Positions 1-6,986 are shown, numbered from the stretch's first letter. The stretch is 9,364 bases of DNA from Bradyrhizobium sp. (GCA_028290165.1 JAQGKJ010000772.1:1-9364); one strand, 5' to 3'. The notes: generated by a model from the letters alone, not told the origin. Numbers and translations are program-made.

Positions 1-655
1 TGAAGTGAACCAGCCGCTTGCCGCCGTCGTCGCCAACGCTGAGGCCTGTCTGCGCTGGCTCGACCGCGGACCTCCCGACCTGGATGCAGCGCGCCGTTCG
101 GTGGAATGGGTAATAGACGACGGCAATCGGGCGAGCGAGGTGATGCGGCGTGTCCGGGCGCTCGCCAACAAGACCAGCATTGAGAAGGTGCCGCTCGACG
201 TCAATGACGTCGTCAGGGAGGTCATGGCGCTGGTGCAGGGTGAGTTGATCGGCCACCACGTGTCGCTGCGAACGGAGTTGGCGCCGGTTCTACCTATGAT
301 CCTGGGCGACCGGATCCAACTCCAGCAGGTGATTATCAACCTGGTGATGAACGGCATTGAAGCCATGGAATCGGTCACGGACCGGCCGCGCGAGCTTTTG
401 ATCCGGTCAGGTCAGGACGAGACGCGCCGGGTGTTCGTACGTGTGACGGATTGCGGCGTCGGAATCTCCGCTGAGGATACGGACCGGCTGTTCAATGCGT
501 TCTTCACAACCAAATCCAGCGGTATGGGCATGGGACTTTCGATCTGTCGTTCGATCGTGGAGGTTCACGGGGGACAATTGTCGGCTTGCGGCAATCAGGG
601 ACCCGGTGCAACGTTCCAATTCGTCCTGCCCTCGTATCAGGAGGAGGTATCGTGA
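1..655 (+). CDS. FixL/HPK4-type sensor histidine kinase, C-terminal part (5' end outside window)
   Basis: This is the catalytic end of a two-component sensor kinase. The frame is open from the first base and the protein begins outside the window. The first residues read E-V-N-Q-P-L, the tail of the 'HEVNQPL' H-box; base 1 (t) fits the last base of the phospho-accepting His codon (CAT/CAC). Numbering from the GTG at base 5, the HisKA dimerisation helices run to about residue 55. The HATPase_c domain follows, with an N-box ([16 protein letters not shown], about 106-121), a G1 box (DCGVGIS, 149-155), an F-box region (FFTTK) and a G2 box (GMGMGLS, 173-179). All ATP-binding motifs look intact. The missing N-terminus would carry the sensor, so the signal cannot be told. 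Its stop codon overlaps the GTG of the FixJ-type regulator, which marks that regulator as the probable phosphorylation partner. The GTG at base 5 is internal to the H-box and not a real start. Confidence 0.93.
   Translation, partial: EVNQPLAAVVANAEACLRWLDRGPPDLDAARRSVEWVIDDGNRASEVMRRVRALANKTSIEKVPLDVNDVVREVMALVQGELIGHHVSLRTELAPVLPMILGDRIQLQQVIINLVMNGIEAMESVTDRPRELLIRSGQDETRRVFVRVTDCGVGISAEDTDRLFNAFFTTKSSGMGMGLSICRSIVEVHGGQLSACGNQGPGATFQFVLPSYQEEVS
639..648 (+). promoter_or_regulatory. Strong ribosome binding site for the FixJ-type regulator
   Basis: AGGAGGAGGT lies just upstream of the GTG at 652, inside the 3' end of the kinase gene. It is a near-perfect anti-Shine-Dalgarno match and decides the GTG start over longer upstream readings of the same frame. 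The kinase stop and this start overlap as GTGA, a usual sign of translational coupling. Confidence 0.85.
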
Positions 656-1326
656 CCGAGCGCCCCAAATCATCGCGTGAACCCGCGAGCGCCAAGGAAC
701 CGGTCGTCTTTGTTATCGACGATGACGAATCGATGCGCAGGGCGCTCACCAATCTTTTTCAATCGGTCGGCCTGGACGTTGAGGTGTTTGCTTCGGCGCC
801 CGATATGCTGCAACGCAAGCTTCCAGATGTCGCCAGTTGCCTGGTCCTCGACGTCAGGTTGCCGGGGGTGAGTGGCCTCGACTTTCAAACCGAACTAGCC
901 AAGGCGAACATGCACATTCCGATCATCTTCATGACCGGCCATGGCGACATTCCGATGACCGTCAGGGCCATGAAAGGCGGGGCGGTCGATTTCCTGACCA
1001 AGCCGTTTCGCGATCAGGACATGCTCGATGCCGTGGTAGCGGCGATCGAACGGGACCGGAAGCGGCGCGAAGCTGGCAAGATTGTCGCGAACTTGCAGGC
1101 CCTGTTTGAGACCCTGACCCCCCGCGAGCGGGAGGTGCTGGCTTTGGTTGCTTCCGGCTTGATGAACAAGCAAATAGCGGCCGAGGTCAGCCTTGCCGAG
1201 ATCACCGTAAAGATCCATCGGGGACACATTATGAAAAAAATGGGCGCGAGGTCGCTGGCCGACCTGATCAGAATGGCCGAAACGCTCGGAATTCGTCGCG
1301 CGAAGCCGTCTGACGTACAAACCTAA
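652..1326 (+). CDS. FixJ/NodW-family response regulator (REC + LuxR-type HTH)
   Basis: A 224-residue DNA-binding response regulator. The receiver domain (about 18-135) shows the acidic pocket D23-D25, the phospho-acceptor D67 in 'LVLDVRLPG', the switch residue T95 in 'IIFMTGHGD', and the conserved K117 in 'FLTKPF'. A linker leads to a C-terminal LuxR/GerE helix-turn-helix (about 153-213), with 'LTPREREVL' opening the domain and '[19 protein letters not shown]' as the scaffold and recognition helices. This is the exact FixJ/TodT/NodW layout and length. FixJ-family proteins are phosphorylated by HPK4 kinases and activate transcription as dimers. The start is GTG with a strong Shine-Dalgarno; longer upstream frames only overlap the kinase. 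The 4-bp overlap with the kinase gene makes the pair a likely operon. Target genes are unknown; I do not call it fixJ itself, since many paralogues share this architecture. Confidence 0.95.
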   Translation: MTERPKSSREPASAKEPVVFVIDDDESMRRALTNLFQSVGLDVEVFASAPDMLQRKLPDVASCLVLDVRLPGVSGLDFQTELAKANMHIPIIFMTGHGDIPMTVRAMKGGAVDFLTKPFRDQDMLDAVVAAIERDRKRREAGKIVANLQALFETLTPREREVLALVASGLMNKQIAAEVSLAEITVKIHRGHIMKKMGARSLADLIRMAETLGIRRAKPSDVQT

Positions 1327-1340
1327 GTATATTTTACAAT
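1310..1340 (+). promoter_or_regulatory. Weak candidate promoter before the receiver-only gene
   Basis: An AT-rich island in otherwise GC-rich sequence spans the end of the FixJ-type gene. It holds TATATT (1328-1333) and TACAAT (1335-1340), both -10-like, with CTGACG (1310-1315), a 4-of-6 match to a -35 box, at a long 19-bp spacing from TACAAT. The fit is poor, and the receiver gene may equally be transcribed by read-through from upstream. Confidence 0.2.
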
Positions 1341-1405
1341 CTTGCTTTGCGACCCCATCATTCGACGGAGTCACTATGCCAGGGCAACCGCTTTGTTCCC
1401 ACGTC

Positions 1406-1413
1406 AGGAAGGA
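1406..1413 (+). promoter_or_regulatory. Ribosome binding site that sets the TTG start of the receiver-only regulator
   Basis: AGGAAGGA sits 5 bases before the TTG at 1419. It is the only good Shine-Dalgarno in the upstream open stretch and places translation right before the receiver fold begins (STLSVIAVIDDD). The longer reading from a TTG at 1347 has no such site, and its extra residues do not look like protein of this family. Confidence 0.65.
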
Positions 1414-1418
1414 TCGTC

Positions 1419-1808
1419 TTGTCAACGCTTTCGGTCATTGCCGTCATTGACGATGATGCGTCCGTTCGTGCCGCCACGAACAATCTTCTGAGTTCGCACG
1501 GGTACATCGTCCATACATTTGGGTCCGCCGATGAATTCTTGCGGTCCACCCACCTGCATGACACGTCGTGTGTGATTGCGGATGTACAGATGCCGGTCAT
1601 GAGTGGTTTGGACCTGCTAACATTTGTGCGCGCGCAGGGTTACCGTGCGCCGTTCATTTTCATCACGGCCTTCCCCGATGATAGCGTCCGCGCCCGAGCG
1701 CTGAAGGCCGGAGCCACCTGCTTCCTGGGCAAGCCCTTTGCGGGACCCACCTTGATCAAATGCCTCGATACGGCGCTGCAAGCACATCGCGGCGAAGCCG
1801 ACACGTGA
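1419..1808 (+). CDS. Single-domain response regulator (receiver only)
   Basis: A stand-alone receiver protein of 129 residues using a TTG start. It has the acidic cluster D11-D13, phospho-acceptor D55 in 'VIADVQMPVMSGLD', switch residue T83 in 'FITAF', and K105 in 'LGKPF', so all phosphotransfer residues are present. The sequence ends just after the last receiver helix, with no HTH or enzymatic output domain. The receiver resembles those of the FixJ family rather than CheY of chemotaxis. It follows the FixJ-type gene by 92 bp on the same strand. Known roles of such single-domain receivers are phosphate sink, phosphorelay intermediate, or allosteric partner of a kinase; which applies here is not visible. 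A role in tuning the neighbouring kinase/FixJ-type pair is an inference from position. Confidence 0.88.
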   Translation: MSTLSVIAVIDDDASVRAATNNLLSSHGYIVHTFGSADEFLRSTHLHDTSCVIADVQMPVMSGLDLLTFVRAQGYRAPFIFITAFPDDSVRARALKAGATCFLGKPFAGPTLIKCLDTALQAHRGEADT

Positions 1809-2164
1809 GACGGTGAACGCCGGCCCAGCATCGCGCACGCCACCTGCGATCGCTTCTTCGGATGCTATCGGTGCGTCTCAAAACGAGCCCGCGCACCGAT
1901 AAACCAAGGTATGGGCGCCCCAAACCAATGCGGGCATGCGAATCAACCTCCGTAGGATCGGCCGTTCGCTTTGATCGGACTACGCTCTCATCAGGTGTCG
2001 GACCCAAAAATGCACAGGGGACGAATATGAGCCAAGCTGGTCAAACGCTAGGGGTGGAACCCATGTTGACGAAGTCATGGCCCTTTCGGTCGAGGCCTCG
2101 CAAGCATTCCCCAAGGCATGTGGAAAAGTATAGCGCCCCCGCGATCTTTCGGTGGGATGATCTA
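1809..2164. other. Intergenic stretch without a convincing gene
   Basis: About 356 bp between the receiver gene and the chosen start of the HAMP kinase. The kinase frame is open back to 1862, but the extra N-terminal residues are basic, low in hydrophobics and resemble no domain I know, so they are probably untranslated or only partly translated. The stretch contains a perfect inverted repeat (annotated separately) and two further start codons with good Shine-Dalgarno sequences (ATG 2027 and ATG 2063). No clear sigma-70 promoter was found. Confidence 0.5.
1866..1901. repeat. Perfect 10-bp inverted repeat (hairpin or operator)
   Basis: TATCGGTGCG (1866-1875) and CGCACCGATA (1892-1901) are exact reverse complements with a 16-base spacer. 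A small inner CTC/GAG pairing (1877-1879 with 1885-1887) could extend the fold. It lies 58 bp after the receiver stop and upstream of the kinase gene. It lacks a T-run on either side, so a classical intrinsic terminator is doubtful. A terminator of weaker type, an mRNA-stabilising hairpin, or a dimeric-protein operator are the options. Confidence 0.6.
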
Positions 2165-3538
2165 ATGCACCTACCCGAGTTCGCGCGCTCGTCCACGCTG
2201 CGATGGACCTTGCTGTTGGCCGGCATATTTGCGGCTTTTACCATTGCCTTGCTCGGGTTTGTTTACTTGAAAACAAGACATGATTTGATGATGCGATCCG
2301 ACCGCGCAATCATTTCGCAAATGGACGTCCTTGCGGAATTATCGGCGGAGCGGAGGCTCGCCGCGATCAATGAGGATCTGAAGCAGGATCCGACTCGCGT
2401 TCGGCTCTCAGGATTGTTCGATTCACACGGCCGCAGGATCGCAGGTAATCTTGAAAGCCCGCCACAAGGCCTCAAGTCCGATAACATGCTACAAAGTGCT
2501 GTCGTATACCGGTTGGATGAAAGCGGTCGAACGAAACAAGGGGTGCGCCTGATCGCGCGAACTTTGTCTGGTGGCGACGTGCTGGTGATCGGACGAAATG
2601 TCGCTGAAATCGAGGAGATCGCACGCGTCGTTGGCGGGGCGCTCGCGCTTGGCCTGTTTCCCGCGGTGCTTCTTTGCCTTGCAGTCGGTTTGTCGCTGAG
2701 CGCCCGTTCCCGCATGCGCATTGCCGAGGTCAACGAGCGGGTGCAGCGCATCGTTGCCGGCAATCTGCGTGAACGGTTGCCGCATCGGAACACCGACGAT
2801 CCCTTCTCCAAACTTGCGATGATAGTCAATGGCATGCTCGACGAGGTGGAAACTCTCATCCACTCGCTTGCAGGCGTCGGCAACGACATCGCGCATGACC
2901 TGCGTACGCCACTCACCCGTGCGCGCCTGACACTTGAGCGCGGTCGCGCCGGCGCTACGACCCTGCCGCAGTTGCAAGCTGTTGCAGACAAAACGATAGA
3001 TGGACTCGATCAATCGCTATCCATCATTACCGCCATTTTGCGGCTTGCGGAAATCGAGAAAAGCCAGCGATCGGCTGGCTTTGGCATAGTCGCACTCGCC
3101 GATCTCATACGCGAGGTCAGCGACATGTACGAGCCGATAGCGGAAGACAAAGGCATCGCTCTCATGATCCACTCGCCGCACGAACTGAGCGTGCATGGCG
3201 ACCGGGATCTGCTGATCGAAGCAGTCGCCAACCTCATCGACAACGCCGTCAAATTTACGCCGCCCGGCGGGCGCGTGGAAATCGGGTTGGTTCGCGGCAA
3301 CGGCGAGAATATCGTGCGGGTTAAGGATACCGGTTCCGGCATCAGCGAACACGAACGCGACGCTGTCTTAAGGCGTTTCTACCGGTCGGATAAAATAAGA
3401 CACACATCAGGCCTGGGTCTTGGGCTGAACCTGGTAGCCGCGATTGTAAAGTTGCACGGCTTCCGATTCAGGATCGTTCCGGGGCCCGGCTGCGTGGTCG
3501 AGATCGGATGCCCGTACGCACCGACGCTGCGTGGCTGA
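2165..3538 (+). CDS. Membrane sensor histidine kinase with HAMP domain (QseC/BasS/CusS type)
   Basis: A 457-residue transmembrane kinase from ATG 2165. TM1 is about residues 14-35, followed by a periplasmic sensor loop of about 120 residues, TM2 at about 158-178, and a HAMP linker at about 179-232. HisKA follows with 'GNDIAHDLRTPLTRARL' (phospho-accepting H244). HATPase_c has the N-box asparagines N356 and N360, G1 box 'DTGSGIS' (388-394), F-box 'RRFYRSD', and G2 box 'SGLGLGL' (415-421). All catalytic motifs are intact. The HDLRTPL H-box is typical of kinases that pair with OmpR/PhoB-type regulators, yet none is present in the window and the next gene downstream is convergent. Start choice: GGTGGGA at 2151-2157 precedes ATG 2165, which places TM1 near the N-terminus as usual. 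ATG 2063 (AGGGGTGGA before it) and ATG 2027 (AGGGGAC before it, 503 residues) are real alternatives that would add a basic cytoplasmic tail. The signal is unknown. Confidence 0.9.
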   Translation: MHLPEFARSSTLRWTLLLAGIFAAFTIALLGFVYLKTRHDLMMRSDRAIISQMDVLAELSAERRLAAINEDLKQDPTRVRLSGLFDSHGRRIAGNLESPPQGLKSDNMLQSAVVYRLDESGRTKQGVRLIARTLSGGDVLVIGRNVAEIEEIARVVGGALALGLFPAVLLCLAVGLSLSARSRMRIAEVNERVQRIVAGNLRERLPHRNTDDPFSKLAMIVNGMLDEVETLIHSLAGVGNDIAHDLRTPLTRARLTLERGRAGATTLPQLQAVADKTIDGLDQSLSIITAILRLAEIEKSQRSAGFGIVALADLIREVSDMYEPIAEDKGIALMIHSPHELSVHGDRDLLIEAVANLIDNAVKFTPPGGRVEIGLVRGNGENIVRVKDTGSGISEHERDAVLRRFYRSDKIRHTSGLGLGLNLVAAIVKLHGFRFRIVPGPGCVVEIGCPYAPTLRG

Positions 3539-3557
3539 CCTGGTCCGGAATCGAGTG

Positions 3558-4745
3558 CTAGATCGTCCGCGCTACGATGGGAACTTGCCGCAACAGCGCG
3601 GTGAGCGCCCAGCTCATCGAAAGCGTGCCGGTGAACACGATCGCGAATTTGACGAACGCAGGGAAGGCTGGATCGTAAACGACGTATTGCAGCCCGATGA
3701 GGAAAATGAAGTGCAGGAGATAGATGCCATATGCCGAGGGCTGCATCGCGTCGAGCAGCCAATGCGAAGACCGCGCAAAGCGCAGCAAAACCGCTGGCAC
3801 CGTGAACGTCATCGCCGCACTGAACATCGCGAAGGCGAGACCATAGGCCACGTGCCACCAAAGCGGTGGTGAATTGAAATCCGCCAGCCAATTGTGGTGC
3901 GTATAGACCAGAAGCAGGATTGCGCCGTAGAAGGCCAACGCAAAGGCGAGCCACACCGTCCAGCGCTTTGCCAGCGCGCCATGCTGTGCAAGCATTCCGC
4001 TTCTCAAGCTGACCGCCCCGACGCCGACGCCGGCAAGAAAATATCCGGCATAGAGCAGGATGCGGCTGGTCTGAATCACAAGCGGATAGTGCCCCGGCTC
4101 CAGCCAGGATGAATCGCCAAACATCAGGCGCATCGGCAGATAGATGATGATCGAGAAAATCAGGAACGCAGCAAAGGCGGTCATCGGCCGGTCGCGCAGG
4201 GCGTAAATCAGCTGCCCAAGCCCTTCGATCGCCCGGGGCGCCGCCGCCCACAATAGCGCGGCGATCGTACCGAGCGCCAGCAACACCCACAAGAACCACG
4301 CCGACCCCGCCGGCCAGGGACCGATCGTCAAGGTGTGCCACCAGAAATGGAAGAAATTGAAATCAGTCGTTCCCGGCAGATGATAGCGCAGGAAGCTCGG
4401 ATAATAGGCGATCGGCGTCACGACGAAGATCGAGACCAAAAACGGCACGCCCAATCGCCAGGCGCGGTGGGCCAGGAAGTTTGCGGGTCCCCTGCGCGCC
4501 AGGCTGTCACGAACGAACAATCCCGAAAGGAAAAACATGCAGGCCATGAAGAAACTGTCATTGAACAGCGCGACCAGGTCGAAGCCGAGCCAGCGCATCC
4601 TGTCGCCATTGCCGAAAACGGTGAAATTGAGGACGGAGTGGTACAGCACCACCAACAACGTAATGAAGGTGCGCGCGCGGTCCAGCGGAACGATGCGTTC
4701 CGCCGCCGTCACGGTCTGCCCGCCGTTATCGGCTTTTCGCGGCAT
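3558..4745 (-). CDS. Acyltransferase family 3 membrane protein (OpgC-like)
   Basis: An integral membrane protein of 395 residues with about ten hydrophobic segments. It matches the acyltransferase-3 (AT3) family, which transfers acyl groups such as acetyl or succinyl to glycans, lipids or other envelope targets. Near the N-terminus, 'LDRARTFITLLVVLYHS' holds the family's conserved Arg and His spaced by ten residues (R25, H36). The second motif region 'FFLSGLFVR' is followed by 'AHRAWRLGVPF' with an RxxR pattern (R94-R97), as in AT3 proteins. The overall layout resembles OpgC/MdoC, the periplasmic-glucan succinyltransferase, but the substrate cannot be read from sequence. ATG 4745 is chosen because the family motif starts about 20 residues later; its Shine-Dalgarno is weak, and starts at 4799 or 4811, or GTG 4712, cannot be excluded. 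It is the last of three co-directional genes, 87 bp after the DoxDA gene, and converges on the HAMP kinase with a 19-bp gap. Confidence 0.85.
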   Translation of the reverse strand: MPRKADNGGQTVTAAERIVPLDRARTFITLLVVLYHSVLNFTVFGNGDRMRWLGFDLVALFNDSFFMACMFFLSGLFVRDSLARRGPANFLAHRAWRLGVPFLVSIFVVTPIAYYPSFLRYHLPGTTDFNFFHFWWHTLTIGPWPAGSAWFLWVLLALGTIAALLWAAAPRAIEGLGQLIYALRDRPMTAFAAFLIFSIIIYLPMRLMFGDSSWLEPGHYPLVIQTSRILLYAGYFLAGVGVGAVSLRSGMLAQHGALAKRWTVWLAFALAFYGAILLLVYTHHNWLADFNSPPLWWHVAYGLAFAMFSAAMTFTVPAVLLRFARSSHWLLDAMQPSAYGIYLLHFIFLIGLQYVVYDPAFPAFVKFAIVFTGTLSMSWALTALLRQVPIVARTI

Positions 4746-4832
4746 TGCTTCTCGAACGCCTTGTAAATGATCTTCTTCAGCGTTACCTCGGCACATCATG
4801 CAGCGAAGCAAACGCGCCCCGCTCTTTCGACC

Positions 4833-5936
4833 TTATCCCGCTCTGACGGCGACGTTGAATGTATTGCCGTTGACGGTGCGTAGCTGCAACGTCGCGGCGC
4901 TACGCAGGCTTCCCGTATCCGCACCGCTTGCGGCGGGCAGTGTAATCGTCGCCATCGCCCCCACCTGCGCCCGCAAGCCGAACGGGCCCGGCGCAAAGCG
5001 GTTATAGGGGAACTCATTGCTAACAGCGGAAGCCGGCAGGCGGCTCAACGCTGTACCGTCCCACTGTTCGAGCACGGCGCCGTTGTTCGATTTGAGCGCC
5101 GCAGTCATCACGTTGGAAGGTGCCGCCGGTGTGCCGCCGTCGAGGTAGGCATGGAAGCGCACAGCGCCGTCGGAGAGCAGAACGCCATCCGTCAGACTGA
5201 GGTGATGATTGCCGGGGCTAACCGGGCCACCATGAAACGGCGTAATGACCGAGCCGCGGTAATAGTTATAGGTGGCGACGTTGAAGGCGACGGTGGCCGC
5301 AAATACCGCCAGCGCCAATTTCTGGAAAGTCCCGCTCCGAACCGGAAGCGGCAAGGCTCCGGACATCCAGCGGAACCAGCTGCGTTCGGCGAGCGCCGGC
5401 TTGCGCGCCAGCACCGCGTTGTCGAGCGAGAATGCGCCGCTGCCGCCAAGCATCAAGGTGGCACCGATCGCCAAGTTGCAGGCCGCCATTGTCCATTCAT
5501 CGATGCAGGTGGCGCCTTGCCAGCCGAACATCAGCATCAGCACGACCGAGAGGCCGATGGAGACCAGCGCCGCGACGCGTGTGAGAAAGCCTGTCATCAA
5601 AAACAGTCCGGTGATCAGCTCGGCCGCGCTGAACAGGATCAGCGAGGCATAGAGAAGATAAAAATGATGCAGGAGAAAGGCGATGATATGGCCGGTTCCG
5701 AGCAATGCACCGGGCATGGCCGACTGGAATTTGTTGGCCATCCAACTCGCAGCGTTCGGATCGAGTTTGGCGGGCGCGTAGATGAAACGGCGCGACCCGC
5801 CGCCCCAATAGATGAAACCTTGAATGAAGCGGATGGAAAGCAGAGCGAGCGCGACGATGCGCAACGCGTCAGCCTGCCTACGCTGAGCGGCGGGATCGGA
5901 GACTGCGGCCGTCCCCTCGAGCGTAAGCGTGGACAT
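4833..5936 (-). CDS. doxDA: Fused thiosulfate:quinone oxidoreductase subunits DoxD-DoxA
   Basis: A 367-residue protein in which both small subunits of thiosulfate:quinone oxidoreductase (TQO) appear joined. The N-terminal half (about 24-185) is a DoxD-type four-helix membrane domain: 'LSIRFIQGFIYWGGGSRRFIY' after the first helix, hydrophobic spans at about 83-117, 119-137 and 148-165, and 'FGWQGATCIDEWTM' between the last two. The C-terminal part begins with a single span (about 205-222) followed by 'NYYRGSVITPFHGGPVSPGNHHLSL' in shortened form at 224-248 and a beta-rich domain typical of DoxA. In Acidianus the two subunits are separate and oxidise thiosulfate to tetrathionate with electrons going to quinone; fused versions are known in bacteria. 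ATG 5936 has AGGAG at a spacing of 8. It lies 71 bp after the DsrE-like gene on the same strand, suggesting co-transcription. Family assignment is from motif recognition; the enzymatic activity is inferred. Confidence 0.82.
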   Translation of the reverse strand: MSTLTLEGTAAVSDPAAQRRQADALRIVALALLSIRFIQGFIYWGGGSRRFIYAPAKLDPNAASWMANKFQSAMPGALLGTGHIIAFLLHHFYLLYASLILFSAAELITGLFLMTGFLTRVAALVSIGLSVVLMLMFGWQGATCIDEWTMAACNLAIGATLMLGGSGAFSLDNAVLARKPALAERSWFRWMSGALPLPVRSGTFQKLALAVFAATVAFNVATYNYYRGSVITPFHGGPVSPGNHHLSLTDGVLLSDGAVRFHAYLDGGTPAAPSNVMTAALKSNNGAVLEQWDGTALSRLPASAVSNEFPYNRFAPGPFGLRAQVGAMATITLPAASGADTGSLRSAATLQLRTVNGNTFNVAVRAG

Positions 5937-6007
5937 GATGATGGCTCCTATCGTGAACGGACTCAGTGGACGGTGAAGAAAGGACGTCGTGACAGAACAT
6001 GGTGCTG

Positions 6008-6802
6008 CTATGCATAGTGAAAGCCGACCTGCTGCAATTCGAGCATCGTGCCGCCCGCACCGGGGATTAGAACGACGCCATCCACCAGATGGTTGGTCAA
6101 TTCGGCCGCGAGCGCGGCATGAGCAAGTTTATCAGGATTGACGCCGGCCTTGATGAGGGCCGCTGCCTGTTCCCAAATGGCATTGTGGCAGCACATGAAA
6201 ACAACGCCGCGCCGCATCAGCGCCGGTATGGAATTATCCTCGGCGGAGAAGGCGCCGGCAGGATCCTCATAGTTCGCAGGATCGGCCGCCGCGGCCTTCT
6301 GCTCGATCATCAGCGTATTGCTCTTGAATTTCTCACCCGCCAGTCTCGTGAGCTGATACTTGTCCCATATCGCCTGATCGTAGAGCGCAAGGTGCGCCGT
6401 ACCATGGGTCACCGAAACCGCCAGGAAGTCCGGGTGTTTGAACGACCAGATCTCCGTATTGAGCGTGTTGCGTATCAGGCTCAGCCACGGAATTCCGATG
6501 TCGACACCATCCCAGGCCTGCTTGGGCACGGGCCTGTAGGAGAGCACTTCGGTCAATGCCTCGTGATCCCATTGCTCTGGATGGTTCAGGATCATCGGCA
6601 CGGTCTTGAAATCGCGACGGCGGGGTGCTTGCGCGAGACGTTGCTTCAACGCCTCAAGATGCGTGGCACCGGGAGGCGTCAATGCGGACTCGACAGCCGC
6701 CGCCGCGGGCTTGGCGCCCGCTGACGCAACAGCGATCGCGCCGGTGGCGATGGTCATAGCGAACGTTTTCAGTGCGCCCCTTCTGCCGGTGATAAGTTTC
6801 AT
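6008..6802 (-). CDS. Exported DsrE-like protein with twin-arginine-type signal
   Basis: A 264-residue protein. The N-terminus 'GRRGALKTFAMTIATGAIA' followed by an AKPAAAA stretch looks like a Tat signal (RR at 7-8, hydrophobic core about 13-27, Ala-rich cleavage area near 30-36), so export to the periplasm is likely. The mature part resembles the DsrE/DsrF-like fold: a strand with 'LAVSVTHGTAHLALYD' (about 127-142), a 'GVVFMCCHNAIWEQA' strand-helix (199-213) holding adjacent cysteines C204 and C205 where DsrE-type proteins carry their active Cys, and the ending 'LELQQVGFHYA', matching the 'LQ..GY.Y' tail common in this superfamily. DsrE-type proteins carry persulfide sulfur or bind related cofactors. 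ATG 6802 is preceded by AGGAAA at a spacing of 8; the longer frame to 6907 adds non-signal residues upstream of the signal peptide. It is the first gene of the three-gene minus-strand run, directly before doxDA, which supports a sulfur role. The exact substrate is unknown. Confidence 0.78.
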   Translation of the reverse strand: MKLITGRRGALKTFAMTIATGAIAVASAGAKPAAAAVESALTPPGATHLEALKQRLAQAPRRRDFKTVPMILNHPEQWDHEALTEVLSYRPVPKQAWDGVDIGIPWLSLIRNTLNTEIWSFKHPDFLAVSVTHGTAHLALYDQAIWDKYQLTRLAGEKFKSNTLMIEQKAAAADPANYEDPAGAFSAEDNSIPALMRRGVVFMCCHNAIWEQAAALIKAGVNPDKLAHAALAAELTNHLVDGVVLIPGAGGTMLELQQVGFHYA

Positions 6803-6922
6803 CGCCGTTGTTTCCTGTCTGCCGTCTCCATAAAGATATGCAGCGGGGACTCTCGAGACCAATAAATCCTTTTTTATGAGGACAACGATTTTTAGTTTGA
6901 GCTGCACCCGGTCCGCACGAAG

Positions 6923-6936
6923 TGCTTTCTAAAGCA
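6923..6936. repeat. Short palindrome TGCTTT-CT-AAAGCA
   Basis: A 14-bp dyad with 6-bp perfect arms and a 2-bp centre in the divergent promoter region, about 90 bp before the small secreted gene and 120 bp before the DsrE-like gene. Size and placement suit an operator for a dimeric regulator, but an arm of this length can arise by chance. Confidence 0.35.
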
Positions 6937-6986
6937 GGATTTAATGGCAGAGCTGAAGCGGCCTTCCCATCTGAGCCATACACCAT

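Noticed and set aside
1376..1447. Tiny plus-strand ORF from ATG 1376 overlapping the start of the receiver-only gene, considered as a leader peptide
   Set aside because: Only weak Shine-Dalgarno and no attenuation-like hairpins nearby; its residues show no pattern.
1862..2164. N-terminal extension of the HAMP kinase from ATG 1862
   Set aside because: The extra residues resemble no domain, and the stretch contains a perfect inverted repeat more like a regulatory gap. Later ATGs have better ribosome binding sites.
3539..3557. Bidirectional terminator in the convergent gap between the HAMP kinase and the acyltransferase
   Set aside because: No stem with a T-run on either strand could be found in or next to the 19-bp gap.
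3379..4341. Minus-strand 320-codon frame overlapping the acyltransferase gene and the kinase end
   Set aside because: An out-of-frame shadow of the acyltransferase; it runs across the convergent gap into the kinase and lacks any family motif.
4709..4793. A short minus-strand reading with protein-like sequence (LKKIIYKAFEKQC) just before the acyltransferase
   Set aside because: Only about 28 codons between stops with no usable ATG/GTG start. It may be a gene remnant or chance, and there is not enough to call it.
5151..6017. Long plus-strand open frame of 288 codons opposite the DoxDA gene
   Set aside because: It is the antisense of a well-recognised membrane protein gene, highly charged and repeat-like (Glu/Arg/Gln-rich), as expected from the complement of GC-rich hydrophobic codons.
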